Source: Palsa-892 sp035295845
GTDB taxonomy: Bacteria > Pseudomonadota > Alphaproteobacteria > Rhizobiales > Xanthobacteraceae
Length of the DNA stretch: 64,000 bases
Direction of reading: 5' to 3'
Assembly: GCA_035295845.1 (NCBI GenBank)
Contig: DATGIF010000019.1
Coordinates: 62,001-126,000, forward strand
Positions 1 to 8,248 of the stretch are shown here, piece by piece (the first letter of the stretch is position 1; each line of letters starts with the position of its first letter). The translations under genes were made by a program, and so were the position numbers. A model generated the notes under the pieces. It worked only from the letters and a program-made list of their open reading frames with translations, did not search any database and was not told where the DNA came from.

Positions 1-568
1 ATGTCGGCGGCGGACGCGGCGAGGGTGGCCCCGTCTTTTAACAGACGATTGGTGCCGCTCGCGCGCGCTTCGAGGGGGGAGCCCGGCACCGCGAAGATTT
101 CGCGGCCCGCTTCGAGCGCGAGCCGCGCGGTGATGAGGGAGCCGGAACGCTCCGCGGCTTCCACCACGACAACGCCGAGCGCCATCCCCGCGATGAGCCG
201 GTTGCGGCGCGGAAAATCGCGCGAGCGCGGCTCCCAGCCGAGCGGCATTTCGGAAACGGCGCAGCCTTTTTCCAGAATTTCCTCCAGCAGCTTGTTGTTT
301 TCGGGCGGGTAGGGCTTGTCATGGCCGCCGGCGAGTACGGCGATGGTGCCGGTCGCAAGCGAGCCGCGATGGCTCGCGGCATCAATGCCGCGCGCCAGCC
401 CCGAAACGATGACGAAACCGGCCGTTCCCAGATCGCGCGCGAGGCGCCGCCGAATTGATTGATCAGCGTGCGGAAGGTGCGGGCGCCCACGCGCTCGGTG
501 CGGATGAGACGCAGCCAGTCGATCCGCTGCTCGTCCGAAAGGCGGACGGGCCGAAAGGCGTCATTCAT
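1..568 (-). pseudogene. dprA: DNA-processing protein DprA/Smf, broken by internal deletion; 3' end outside window
   Basis: DprA loads RecA on single-stranded DNA during natural transformation. Residues 1-43 (start ATG at 566-568, overlapping the plsY stop as ATGA) match the DprA N-terminal helical region (RIDWLRLIRTERVG). At about 431-442 the homology jumps to a different frame and resumes at LGTAGFVIVSGLARGID, then runs through VLAGGHDKPYPPEN and RLLKDGATLAASAAD to the window edge. Known DprA proteins have roughly 90 more residues between these blocks, including the GSR phosphate-binding motif, which is absent here. The junction lies in a GCGCGCGATCTG-like stretch, suggesting a microhomology deletion that also shifted the frame. 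The start-frame product would be truncated nonsense. A sequencing or assembly error cannot be excluded, but a ~270-bp loss is hard to explain as a base-call error. Confidence 0.85.
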
Positions 569-1164
569 GCGCTGGCGCCGATCTTCGGCTCGGTGCCGGC
601 CATCAGCCGTTCGATGTTCGCCGTGTGCTTGATCCACAGGATCACGGTCAGGAGCACGAACAAGAGCGCCGCGCGTGTGCCGTGAAAGGCGAACATCGCA
701 AACGGTGTCGTAAAGCTCGCGACGAGGCCCGCGAGCGACGAACGCCGGAAGAGGAGCGCGGTGACAAGCCAGAAGACGACGAAGACAAGCGCCGCGGGCC
801 AGGCGAGGCCGAGGGCGACGCCGATATAGGTGGCGACGCCCTTGCCGCCCTTGAAGCCGAGCCAAACCGGAAAGATGTGGCCGAGAAAAGCGCCGAGCGC
901 GGCCGCGAGCGCGGCATCGGCGCCGAACAGATAATTCGCGAGCAGGACCGCGGCGGTGCCCTTCAGCAGATCGCCAACGAGCGTTGCGGCCGCGATCCAC
1001 TTGTTGCCGGTGCGGAGCACATTGGTCGCGCCGATATTGCCGGAGCCGATCGTGCGCACGTCGCCCAGGCCAGCGGCTCGCGCCAACAAAAGCCCGAACG
1101 GGATCGAGCCGAAGAGATAGCCGAGCACGAAGGCGGCGGCGAGAAAGGCGAGGTCGGCGCTCAT
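565..1164 (-). CDS. plsY: Glycerol-3-phosphate acyltransferase PlsY
   Basis: PlsY is the inner-membrane enzyme that transfers an acyl group from acyl-phosphate to glycerol-3-phosphate, the first step of phospholipid synthesis. The 199-residue length and about five hydrophobic segments fit the family. The diagnostic first motif is present near residues 37-50 (TIGSGNIGATNVLR), as are GSIPFG near residue 20 and the second glycine-rich motif GHIFPVWLGFKGGKGVAT in the middle. Its stop overlaps the dprA start by the ATGA arrangement, so the two genes are translationally coupled. In many related genomes pyrB-pyrC precede plsY; here a pyrB-like gene lies 40 bp upstream and pyrC is missing. Confidence 0.95.
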   Translation of the reverse strand: MSADLAFLAAAFVLGYLFGSIPFGLLLARAAGLGDVRTIGSGNIGATNVLRTGNKWIAAATLVGDLLKGTAAVLLANYLFGADAALAAALGAFLGHIFPVWLGFKGGKGVATYIGVALGLAWPAALVFVVFWLVTALLFRRSSLAGLVASFTTPFAMFAFHGTRAALLFVLLTVILWIKHTANIERLMAGTEPKIGASA

Positions 1165-1203
1165 GCCGGCAGGATACTTTGCCCGCTGCCGTTGTGGGAG
1201 TGG

Positions 1204-2649
1204 CTAGGAGGACTGCGATCTCGCGTTTTCCGGCGGTTTTTGCTCCGCGGAATGGCGGCGGTGATGGAAGCCCGCGGCAATCGCCTGTTCGGCGTCGGCA
1301 AAGAAGACGAAGTCCTTGAGGGCGGCGTTGGGGGCACGCAAGGCGCCATCCACGTCCTCGCTGAACCAGTGGTTCTTGCGGTGGGCGATGACGAAATCGT
1401 CGATGTCGTATTCGCAATAGAAGCAGCGCAGCCGCGGCTGCGGCGAGGCATCGGTTTTCACGACATGGAATTTGTTGCGCACATATTGCGCTTCCATCGG
1501 CTCGTGCACGATGCAGTTGCGGTTGGCGCAGCGGATGCCGGTGAGGATCGGCTGGTCGTAGAGCGGGAATTTCGGCGCCTCGAAGCCCGAGTCGAATTTC
1601 GCCAGCGCCTTGGCCTTGCTGAGGCCGAGCACGAGCGCGATCAGCGCCATGCGGATCGGCACGCCATAGGACGCCTGCTGGAAGTAGACCGCGCGGCTGT
1701 CGGAATCGATCGCGGCGTCAAGCTCGTCCACGCGCGGCAACGGATGCAGGACGCTCGCCTGCGAGTATTTCGGCTCTTTCAGGAATTTCGCGTCGATCTT
1801 GGGATAGGCCCGATCCTTTTCCCCCCAGCGCTCCTTCTGGAAGCGGGTGACGTAAACGGCGTCGATTTTCTTCTGCACGAGAACGCCGTAGTCGACTTCG
1901 GGACCGGAGAACAGCGACTGCTGATGCGGCTCGTCGGGGGTGACGTACAGGGCGTCGATGCTTCCGGCGTCGTCGTTTTTCGACACCATCTCGCAGCGAT
2001 ATTCCTCGCGCAGGCGGCGGTCGACATGCGCGGGCAGCTCCATGCCGGGCGCCGGCATCGGATCGATGATGGCGCCGAAGCGGGCGAGCGCATAGACGAA
2101 GGAGTGGATGGTGCGGCTGCCCCTGAGGTCGCCGGAAATCGCGACCTTCAGGTTTTTCAGGTGCTTGTTCTTTTTCTTCAGCGTGAAGAGATCGCAGAGC
2201 GTCTGCGTTGGATGCTCGTGGCTGCCGTCGCCGCCATTGATCACCGGGATCGGCGAATATTCGGCGGCAAGCCTTACCGCGCCGTCGCGCGGGTGGCGGA
2301 TCACCATCACGTCGGCGTAGTTCGCAATCACCCGGACGGAATCGGCGAGGCTCTCGCCCTTGGCCGCCGAGCTCGTGGCGGGATCGGCGCTGGTGATGAC
2401 GTCGCCGCCGAGGCGGAGCATGGCGCTTTCGAAGGACAGCCGCGTCCTCGTGCTCGGCTCATAGAACAGCGTCGCGAGAATGTGGTTGACCGCGACGTTG
2501 GTGCTCTTGCCGATGCGGTAGCTGAAATTGGGGTCGGGTAGTTCGTCGAGATAGGACTGCGCCACTTCGAAAATTTTTTCGATCTCCGCGTCGGAGAGAT
2601 CGTTGATCGAAATCACATGCCGGATCGCCGGAGGAGCCTTGGGCACCAT
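1204..2649 (-). CDS. pyrB: Aspartate carbamoyltransferase with fused PyrI-type zinc domain
   Basis: This enzyme makes N-carbamoyl-aspartate from carbamoyl phosphate and aspartate in pyrimidine synthesis. Residues 1-~345 are the catalytic chain, of the E. coli-like type: carbamoyl-phosphate loop FYEPSTRTRLSFE, HEHPTQTLCDL, and VLHPLPRVDE followed by YFQQA. A linker leads to a zinc domain like the C-terminal half of E. coli PyrI: CANRNC (Cys374, Cys379), IVHEPMEAQYV, then CFYC (Cys409, Cys412). The N-terminal nucleotide-binding domain of PyrI is absent. About 60 more residues follow, ending FADAEQAIAAGFHH, of unknown role. I chose the ATG at 2649 because homology begins just after it; a TTG at 2703 would add 18 unmatched residues. 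Fused PyrB-PyrI forms are known, for example in Thermotoga. Whether this one is allosteric cannot be told. Confidence 0.88.
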   Translation of the reverse strand: MVPKAPPAIRHVISINDLSDAEIEKIFEVAQSYLDELPDPNFSYRIGKSTNVAVNHILATLFYEPSTRTRLSFESAMLRLGGDVITSADPATSSAAKGESLADSVRVIANYADVMVIRHPRDGAVRLAAEYSPIPVINGGDGSHEHPTQTLCDLFTLKKKNKHLKNLKVAISGDLRGSRTIHSFVYALARFGAIIDPMPAPGMELPAHVDRRLREEYRCEMVSKNDDAGSIDALYVTPDEPHQQSLFSGPEVDYGVLVQKKIDAVYVTRFQKERWGEKDRAYPKIDAKFLKEPKYSQASVLHPLPRVDELDAAIDSDSRAVYFQQASYGVPIRMALIALVLGLSKAKALAKFDSGFEAPKFPLYDQPILTGIRCANRNCIVHEPMEAQYVRNKFHVVKTDASPQPRLRCFYCEYDIDDFVIAHRKNHWFSEDVDGALRAPNAALKDFVFFADAEQAIAAGFHHRRHSAEQKPPENARSQSS

Positions 2650-2843
2650 GACCTCAAGCCGTTCGCAGGCGCGCCCGCCCGGGCCGAACGGCTTCGCGAG
2701 CAAGCGAAAGCTGGCCGGAGGGCTTGGGAGCGTGCGGGTTCATTCTGAAAGATATCGCTTAGACCTCTAATCCGGTTCCCGCAAGCGTCGCGCGCTTTGG
2801 CGTGGTAGCTTGTCGACAGCGAATCCGCTGCTAGGCTCGCGCC

Positions 2844-4496
2844 ATGCCGGAATCCTTTCACACCCACGAGGTGTTCAACCAGACGCCGCCCTTGGGCGAC
2901 GTCGACCTTTGGGCCGATGATCCGGCCTTGCAGGGCGCGGTGCGCGCTTTCGGCAAGCCGTCGAACGAAACCGAGGCCTTGCTCGCCGATTTCGGCGTGC
3001 GCTGGGGCAGCTTCGAAATGTTCGAGTGGGGGCGGCTCGCCAACGAAAATCCGCCCAAGCTCAAGACCTACGACGCCAAGGGCTACCGCGCCGACGTGGT
3101 CGAGTTTCATCCCGCCTATCACGCGCTGATGCGCGAGGCGATCAGCGCCGGCATTCATTCCTCGGTATGGGGGGCCGACGGCAAGACGGTGCCGGGCGAA
3201 TTCGTCGCGCGCGCGGCGCGCCACTACATGGCCGCTGAAGTCGAGCAGGGCCACGAATGCCCGATCACCATGACGCACGCGGCGACCGGCGCGCTCGCCG
3301 CCGAGCCTGCGATCGTGAAGGAATGGCTGCCGCGGATCAGGTCGCGCGAATACGACCCGCGCTTTCTGCCGGCGGGCGAGAAGCGGGGCGTGACGCTGGG
3401 CATGGGCATGACCGAGAAGCAGGGCGGCAGCGACGTGCGGGCGAATACCACGCGCGCCGAACCGGATGGCGAAGGCTACCGCATCATCGGCCATAAATGG
3501 TTCTTCTCAGCGCCGATGTGCGACGCCTTCCTGGTGCTGGCGCAGGCGAAGGGCGGGCTCACCTGTTTTCTGATGCCGCGCTTCAAGCCCGACGGCAGCG
3601 TGAACGAGCTCCGGCTCCGCCGCCTGAAGGACAAGCTCGGCAACCGCTCGAACGCCTCGAGCGAGGTCGAGTTCGAAGGCGCCTATGCGAAGCGTTGCGG
3701 GCCGGAAGGCGAGGGCATCAAGACCATCATCAACATGGTGCAGTTGACGCGGCTCGATTGCGTCACCGGCTCGCTCGGCATCATGCGCTCGGCGCTGATG
3801 CAGGCGATCCATCACGCGCGTCACCGCACGGCATTTCAGAGGAAGCTCATCGACCAGCCATTGATGCGGGCGGTGCTCGCGGATCTGGCGCTCGAGCGGG
3901 AAGCGGCGCTCGCGCTCGGCCTCCGGCTTGCGGCGGCCTTCGACCATGCCGCGGACGATCCCGAGGAGGCGGCTTACGCGCGGCTCGTGACGCCCGCGGC
4001 CAAGCTTTACGTCTGCAAGGCGACGCCCGGTTTCGTTTACGAGGCGCTCGAATGTCTCGGCGGCAACGGCTATGTCGAGGAGGATCCGATGGCGCGGCTC
4101 TACCGCGAGGCGCCGTTGAACGCGATCTGGGAGGGCTCCGGCAACATCATGGGCCTCGACATTCTGCGGGGCGCCACGCGGGAGCAGGAAAGTGCCGCGC
4201 GCGTGCTCGCGAAGCTCGCAGCGGAAACGGCCGGTCTTCCGCATGCGCGCGAGGCGGTCAAACACATCGAGAAGGGTTTTGCCGATCCCGGGCGCGAGGC
4301 GCTGGCGCGGCGCACGGGCGAGGCGCTGGCGCTTCTTGCCGCGGCGGCGGCGCTTGCGGCGAGCGCGCCGGCGGCGGTGGCCGAGGCGTTCGCGGCGCAC
4401 AGGCTCGCGGGGCTCGCTGGCAGGAATTATGGCGAGCCGTTCAAGGCGGATCTTTCGGATCAATTGCTAAATCGGGCGATGGCCCGGGCGGCCTAG
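2844..4496 (+). CDS. aidB: AidB-type acyl-CoA dehydrogenase
   Basis: AidB belongs to the FAD-binding acyl-CoA dehydrogenase superfamily and in E. coli is part of the adaptive response to alkylating agents; its physiological substrate is unsettled. The 550 residues match that family's length. The N-terminus (HEVFNQTPPL, then WGRLANENPPKLKTYD) is the AidB-specific domain. The central region carries GMGMTEKQGGSDVRANT, the flavin-binding signature, and the C-terminal part has YEALECLGGNGYVEEDPMAR and EGSGNIMGLD, typical of AidB. It is transcribed divergently from pyrB across about 190 bp. No Ada or AlkB gene is nearby, so induction by alkylation is not supported by context. Confidence 0.9.
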   Translation: MPESFHTHEVFNQTPPLGDVDLWADDPALQGAVRAFGKPSNETEALLADFGVRWGSFEMFEWGRLANENPPKLKTYDAKGYRADVVEFHPAYHALMREAISAGIHSSVWGADGKTVPGEFVARAARHYMAAEVEQGHECPITMTHAATGALAAEPAIVKEWLPRIRSREYDPRFLPAGEKRGVTLGMGMTEKQGGSDVRANTTRAEPDGEGYRIIGHKWFFSAPMCDAFLVLAQAKGGLTCFLMPRFKPDGSVNELRLRRLKDKLGNRSNASSEVEFEGAYAKRCGPEGEGIKTIINMVQLTRLDCVTGSLGIMRSALMQAIHHARHRTAFQRKLIDQPLMRAVLADLALEREAALALGLRLAAAFDHAADDPEEAAYARLVTPAAKLYVCKATPGFVYEALECLGGNGYVEEDPMARLYREAPLNAIWEGSGNIMGLDILRGATREQESAARVLAKLAAETAGLPHAREAVKHIEKGFADPGREALARRTGEALALLAAAAALAASAPAAVAEAFAAHRLAGLAGRNYGEPFKADLSDQLLNRAMARAA

Positions 4497-4617
4497 GCGC
4501 GGCCGCCATTCCGCCGCCACAGGGACGCCGGAATCCATTCAGCCATCATTCATTCCTTTTTGCCAAATATCTTGCCTGATCGCGCAACCGTGCAAGCGCG
4601 AGTCCGAGGTTACTTCC

Positions 4618-5037
4618 ATGCAGAATGTCCTTGTGAAGAAGGTCGCCGCCGCGGCCATCGCCGGCGCGATCGCGCTGACTTCGACCGCCGCCTTCGCGGC
4701 GCCCGTTTCGTTCGCCAATGCTACGATCGAAAAATCCGCTCCCGGCGAAATCACCCACGTCTATTGGCGCCGCTGGGGCTGGGGTCCGGGGCCGTGGGTC
4801 GGCGCCGGCATCGCCGCCGGCGTGCTCGCGGGCGCGGCCATCGCCAACGCGAACCGGCCTTACTATTACTACGATCCGTATTATGCGCCGCCGGCCTATG
4901 CCGAGCCCGGCTCCTACTACTATTACGACGCGCCGCCGCAGCAGCCGGCGCCGGTGCCGCCAAGCCCGGCCTATCCGCGGCGCTGCTGGGTTGAAGCCGG
5001 CGTCAACGGGCAGACCGGCTACTGGACGCCCTGCTGA
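4618..5037 (+). CDS. Small secreted Tyr/Pro-rich protein
   Basis: I do not recognise a named family. The 139 residues begin with a clear signal peptide (residues 1-~28, cleavage after AFA). A stretch WRRWGWGPGPWVGAG and a short hydrophobic glycine/alanine segment (about residues 60-80) follow. The rest is rich in Tyr and Pro (RPYYYYDPYYAPP), ending with two Cys (RRCWV and TPC at the terminus) that could pair in the periplasm. Such GWGPG/Tyr-rich proteins are common in Hyphomicrobiales as periplasmic or surface proteins of unknown role. A strong hairpin terminator follows at 5065. Confidence 0.75.
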   Translation: MQNVLVKKVAAAAIAGAIALTSTAAFAAPVSFANATIEKSAPGEITHVYWRRWGWGPGPWVGAGIAAGVLAGAAIANANRPYYYYDPYYAPPAYAEPGSYYYYDAPPQQPAPVPPSPAYPRRCWVEAGVNGQTGYWTPC

Positions 5038-5064
5038 TTTTGAGAATTTCGCCTCACGACTTCG

Positions 5065-5093
5065 CGGCGGGCTCCGGCCCGCCGTTTGTTTTT
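5065..5093 (+). terminator. Rho-independent terminator
   Basis: An 8-bp perfect stem CGGCGGGC/GCCCGCCG (5065-5072 with 5077-5084), loop TCCG, then TTTGTTTTT. The same stem sequence recurs after the next gene at 5481. Confidence 0.85.
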
Positions 5094-5178
5094 GCGGCAG
5101 GAACCGCATCCTTCCCCGATCGTTAATCCAGCAGGAAATTACGCGTTGCCGCTCGGCGGTTGCGCGGAAGGAGGTTGC

Positions 5179-5457
5179 ATGACGTTTTGGAAAAAGATTT
5201 GCGTTGCGGCCGCGATTGCCGTTGCGGGGACGGCGACAGGCGCCCGCGCGCAATACGTTGATCCGGATTATGGCGGCTATGCGCCGTATGCGGCGGCGCC
5301 CTACGGTTATTATCAGGCATCGCCCTATGCTTACGATGAAGACGCCGTGATCGTTCGCCGTCCGGCGCGCTACGGATATCGGACGCCGAGCCGGGACGAG
5401 GCATGCATCGCGGCCCGCCGCGATTTTCCGGAACGGACGAACTACATCTGTCCGTAA
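5179..5457 (+). CDS. Small secreted Tyr/Ala-rich protein
   Basis: No known function. The ATG at 5179 is chosen because AAGGAGG lies just upstream (5168-5174); an upstream in-frame start would read through terminator sequence. The 92-residue product has a signal peptide (MTFWKKICVAAAIAVAGTA, cleavage near ARA), a Tyr/Gly/Pro/Ala-rich middle (YGGYAPYAAAPYGYY) and a more ordered end (RDEACIAARRDFPERTNYICP) with two cysteines. It resembles its upstream neighbour in design and is followed by the same terminator stem, so the two may be related cassettes. Confidence 0.75.
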   Translation: MTFWKKICVAAAIAVAGTATGARAQYVDPDYGGYAPYAAAPYGYYQASPYAYDEDAVIVRRPARYGYRTPSRDEACIAARRDFPERTNYICP

Positions 5458-5480
5458 TCTCCACGAATGGATCGTGAAGG

Positions 5481-5508
5481 CGGCGGGCTTTGGCCCGCCG
5501 TTTTCTTT
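5481..5508. terminator. Rho-independent terminator, stem identical to the one at 5065
   Basis: Stem CGGCGGGC/GCCCGCCG (5481-5488 with 5493-5500), loop TTTG, then TTTTCTTT. It terminates the small secreted gene and sits 18 bp from the stop of the convergent AEC permease gene. Confidence 0.85.
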
Positions 5509-5517
5509 CGGCGATCT

Positions 5518-6453
5518 TTATGGCCGCAGCGCCGCCAAAGCGAGCGCGAGCGGAATCGTGGCCAGCGCGATCAGCGTTTCGAAAGTGAGAATGCGCGCGA
5601 GCAGCGGCGCGTCGCCGCCGAGCTGGCGCGCGAGCACGTAGCTGTTCGGCGCCGACGGCACGCTGGAAGCGATCGCCACCACCGCCAGCGCTTCTCCCGA
5701 CAGCCCAAGCACAATGCCGATGCCGATCGCGATCGCGGGCATGACGAGAAGCTTCAGCGCCGCGGTCACGTAGACGCGGGCGTCGGGCTTCACGATGTCG
5801 CCGAGCACGAGCCCGGCGCCGACCAAGAGCAGTCCCAGGGCGAGCGACGCACGGCCGAGGATTTCGCCGAAGGTGACGATCACCTTCGGCAGCGGCACGC
5901 CGGCGACATTGATCGCAATGCCGAGAAGCGACGACCAGATGAACGGATTGCGCAGCATATGGCCGATGACGATCTTGGCGCCCGGCGGCGCGTCGGCGGC
6001 ATAATGCGCGATGATCCAGACGTTGATGACGTTGAGGACCGGGATCATCGCCACGATCGCGACGGAAACGAGCGCAAGCCCCGCATTGCCGTAGAGGGCG
6101 CTGGCGGTCGCCAGCGCCACGTACGTGTTCCAGCGCGTGGCGCCCTGGAACACGGAGCTGTAGGCGGGGCCGGTGAGCGCAAGCGCGCGCGTGAGCGGAA
6201 CGCGTCCGGCGAAGAGCGCCGCTGACAGCGTGATCACGGCGAGGAAGAGCGCTGCCGCCACCCCGCCCGCGGGCACGTCTTTGAGGTCGGCGGTCGCGGT
6301 GGTAACGACGAGGAGCGCCGGAAACAGCACGAAATAGGTGAGGCGCTCAAGACCAAGCCACGCCTCGTCGGCCGGGAGCAACGTGCGCTTCAGCACGACG
6401 CCGCAGGCGATGATGAGAAAAACGGGGAGAAGCGCGTTGGCGACGGCGACCAT
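5518..6453 (-). CDS. AEC-family (auxin efflux carrier) permease
   Basis: AEC proteins are inner-membrane secondary transporters; bacterial members move organic acids such as malate or malonate, and the substrate here cannot be read from sequence. The 311 residues contain about ten hydrophobic segments in two halves, with the typical opening LLPVFLIIACGVVLKRTLL and the second-half motif LLLVGAGLVLGD. The start ATG (6451-6453) lies 4 bp beyond the stop of ruvX on the same strand, so the two are likely cotranscribed although functionally unrelated. Confidence 0.85.
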   Translation of the reverse strand: MVAVANALLPVFLIIACGVVLKRTLLPADEAWLGLERLTYFVLFPALLVVTTATADLKDVPAGGVAAALFLAVITLSAALFAGRVPLTRALALTGPAYSSVFQGATRWNTYVALATASALYGNAGLALVSVAIVAMIPVLNVINVWIIAHYAADAPPGAKIVIGHMLRNPFIWSSLLGIAINVAGVPLPKVIVTFGEILGRASLALGLLLVGAGLVLGDIVKPDARVYVTAALKLLVMPAIAIGIGIVLGLSGEALAVVAIASSVPSAPNSYVLARQLGGDAPLLARILTFETLIALATIPLALALAALRP

Positions 6454-6457
6454 CGGT

Positions 6458-6928
6458 TCATCCGTAGCCGAGGCGGTCGAGCGCGCCCTGCAAAATATAG
6501 GCGGCGGCCATCTTGTCGACCAGCGCCGCGCGGCGCTTGCGCGAGGTATCGGCCTCGATCAGCGTGCGCGTCACCGCGGCGGTGGAAAGCCGCTCGTCCC
6601 AAAAGGCGATGGCAAGCGTTGTCAGCGGAGCGAGGTTTTTGACGAAGGCGCGGGTCGCCTGCGCGCGCGGGCCTTCGGAGCCATCCATGTTGCGCGGCAG
6701 GCCCATGACCAGCGCGCCGACATCGTGAAGCTTGGCGATTTGCAACAACCGCTCGGCATCGGGGCGGAACTTGGTGCGCCGCAGCGTCTCCAGCGGCGAG
6801 GCAATGGTGCGGCGAGTATCGGAAAGCGCAAGCCCAATCGTCTTTTCGCCGAGATCGATGCCGATCAGGCGCGCGTTCGGCGCGAGCAGGGGCGGCAACG
6901 CTTCGAGGGCAACGATGGGGGCGGGCAT
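6458..6928 (-). CDS. ruvX: Pre-16S rRNA nuclease / YqgF-family (RuvX)
   Basis: YqgF proteins have an RNase H-like fold; in E. coli the protein matures the 5' end of 16S rRNA, and it was earlier called a putative Holliday junction resolvase. The 156 residues show IGIDLGEKTIGLALSD (about residues 22-37, first catalytic Asp), VMGLPRNMDGSEGPRA (mid) and WDERLSTAAV with a late Asp in LVDKMAAAYILQ. An N-terminal extension of about 18 residues precedes the fold. It heads a two-gene unit with the AEC permease. Confidence 0.93.
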   Translation of the reverse strand: MPAPIVALEALPPLLAPNARLIGIDLGEKTIGLALSDTRRTIASPLETLRRTKFRPDAERLLQIAKLHDVGALVMGLPRNMDGSEGPRAQATRAFVKNLAPLTTLAIAFWDERLSTAAVTRTLIEADTSRKRRAALVDKMAAAYILQGALDRLGYG

Positions 6929-7052
6929 TTCGAAGATATTCTAACTCGTCATGGCGAGATTCATGGAAGGCTTGCGCGAGGCCGGGCCGCCGGAGTGAAA
7001 TTCGGGTGGCGGCAACAGACCCGCGAATGGTGTATCGGAAAAATAGGATCAC

Positions 7053-8039
7053 ATGGAAGACGATTTGGACGACGATTTCTGGGACCCTGCCGGCCGGGCT
7101 AATTCCAAGCCCGATGCATCCGTCACGCCGAAATTGTTCAAGGCCTGGCGGTCACCGCGCTTCGGCCGTTCCAACCCCGAGCGCATGAATAATCCGGTCT
7201 GGAAATGGCTGGTGAGATGCAGGGTCTCCGCCTATTGGGCCAATAAGGAATTCAATGGACCATCCTCGTCCGAGGCCGGACCCTGCTGGTGCTTTCGGCG
7301 GTTTGGGCAGAGCAAGACAAAATTGCCGGACGGCCGCATCGTCCTGATCGGCGGCGAGCATGAGGATCACTACGATCCCGATTTTTACATTTACAATGAC
7401 GTGGTCGTCCGGCGCCCGGACGAGGACATCGAGATTTACGGCTACCCGAAGGGCGTTTTCGCGCCGACCGATTTTCACTCCGCGACGCTCCTCGACGATT
7501 GCATTATCGTTATAGGCAGCCTTGGCTATCCGAAGCTGCGAAGGGCCGGCACCACGCCGGTCTACAGGCTCGATTTGCGCAGCTTCAGGATCGACGCAAT
7601 GAATTGCACCGGCGATGCGCCAGGATGGCTGCACAAACATGATGCGGCTTATGTGCCGCAGGAAAACGCCATCGTGATTACCGGCGGCCTCGTGGATAGA
7701 GGTGATCCGGACCGGCCGACGCTCGTGGAAAATATCGACGATTGGAAATTGCATCTCGCCGACCGGCGCTGGGAGCGGTTAAGCAGACGCAGATGGAAAC
7801 GGTGGGACATACGTCGCATCGATGGCGGTGAAAACGAGCTGTTTTGGATTGGATCCGCACATAAGCTCAAGGATCTCGCCAACAAGCAAACAAGGGAAAT
7901 GTTTCAAAAAAACATGGAGTGGCTAGAGAACAAATTCGGCTTTCGGCCTGATCTCGATCTCTATGAAAAATTATATGCGCCGCCCGTTCCGCACAAAAAA
8001 TCCCAAACAAAGAGGACGAATTTCGGGTGCACAGGATAA
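7053..8039 (+). CDS. Kelch-like beta-propeller protein
   Basis: Function unknown. There is no signal peptide, so the 328-residue product is probably cytoplasmic. From about residue 80 it shows kelch-like blades: LPDGRIVLIGGEHEDHYDP, FHSATLLDDCIIVIGSLGY, then VYRLDLRSFRIDAMN, and HDAAYVPQENAIVITGGLV. Only three to four blades are visible, fewer than a full propeller. The C-terminal third (from about 230) is charged and probably helical. The ATG at 7053 has AGGA 7 bp upstream. Base composition is visibly less GC-rich than in neighbouring genes, suggesting transfer. Its last 13 bp overlap the next small ORF. Confidence 0.7.
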   Translation: MEDDLDDDFWDPAGRANSKPDASVTPKLFKAWRSPRFGRSNPERMNNPVWKWLVRCRVSAYWANKEFNGPSSSEAGPCWCFRRFGQSKTKLPDGRIVLIGGEHEDHYDPDFYIYNDVVVRRPDEDIEIYGYPKGVFAPTDFHSATLLDDCIIVIGSLGYPKLRRAGTTPVYRLDLRSFRIDAMNCTGDAPGWLHKHDAAYVPQENAIVITGGLVDRGDPDRPTLVENIDDWKLHLADRRWERLSRRRWKRWDIRRIDGGENELFWIGSAHKLKDLANKQTREMFQKNMEWLENKFGFRPDLDLYEKLYAPPVPHKKSQTKRTNFGCTG

Positions 8040-8200
8040 ATGTTAATGGCGTGGTCGTGAGGTATAACGAGGAAAGTTGGGCTGTTCGCGTGACGATCGA
8101 AGGCGATCTGCCCACCTCCACGACAGACGCCATCGTTTCCGATTTAGTGAACAAGTTATCCAAGCTGGAGCAGACGCCCTGCGAGAGCATTCGTCTGTAG
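8027..8200 (+). CDS. Small 57-residue protein overlapping the kelch-like gene
   Basis: No family recognised. GTG at 8027 is preceded by AGAGGA about 10 bp upstream and starts 13 bp before the upstream stop, a translational coupling arrangement. The product (begins MHRINVNGVVVRYNEES, ends ESIRL) is soluble, moderately acidic and predicted beta then helix: about 28 residues with alternating hydrophobics, then DAIVSDLVNKLSKLEQ as an amphipathic helix. The base composition matches the kelch gene rather than the surroundings. It may be a partner or modifier of the kelch protein; that is inference from the overlap alone. Confidence 0.55.
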   Translation: MHRINVNGVVVRYNEESWAVRVTIEGDLPTSTTDAIVSDLVNKLSKLEQTPCESIRL

Positions 8201-8248
8201 TCTCGGGTTGAATAGAAAGGCTTCCCACATCGACCTTTGGAGGTAGCC

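Noticed and set aside
1204..1300. Ada-like ending (FFADAEQAIAAGFHH) on the PyrB fusion
   Set aside because: The pattern is reminiscent of Ada metal-binding domains, but the Cys ligands are absent, so I treat it as chance.
625..2541. Long plus-strand open frame of about 640 codons opposite pyrB and plsY
   Set aside because: It is antisense to two clear genes, very rich in Arg/Glu/Gly as expected of a GC-rich shadow, and has no family match or ribosome site.
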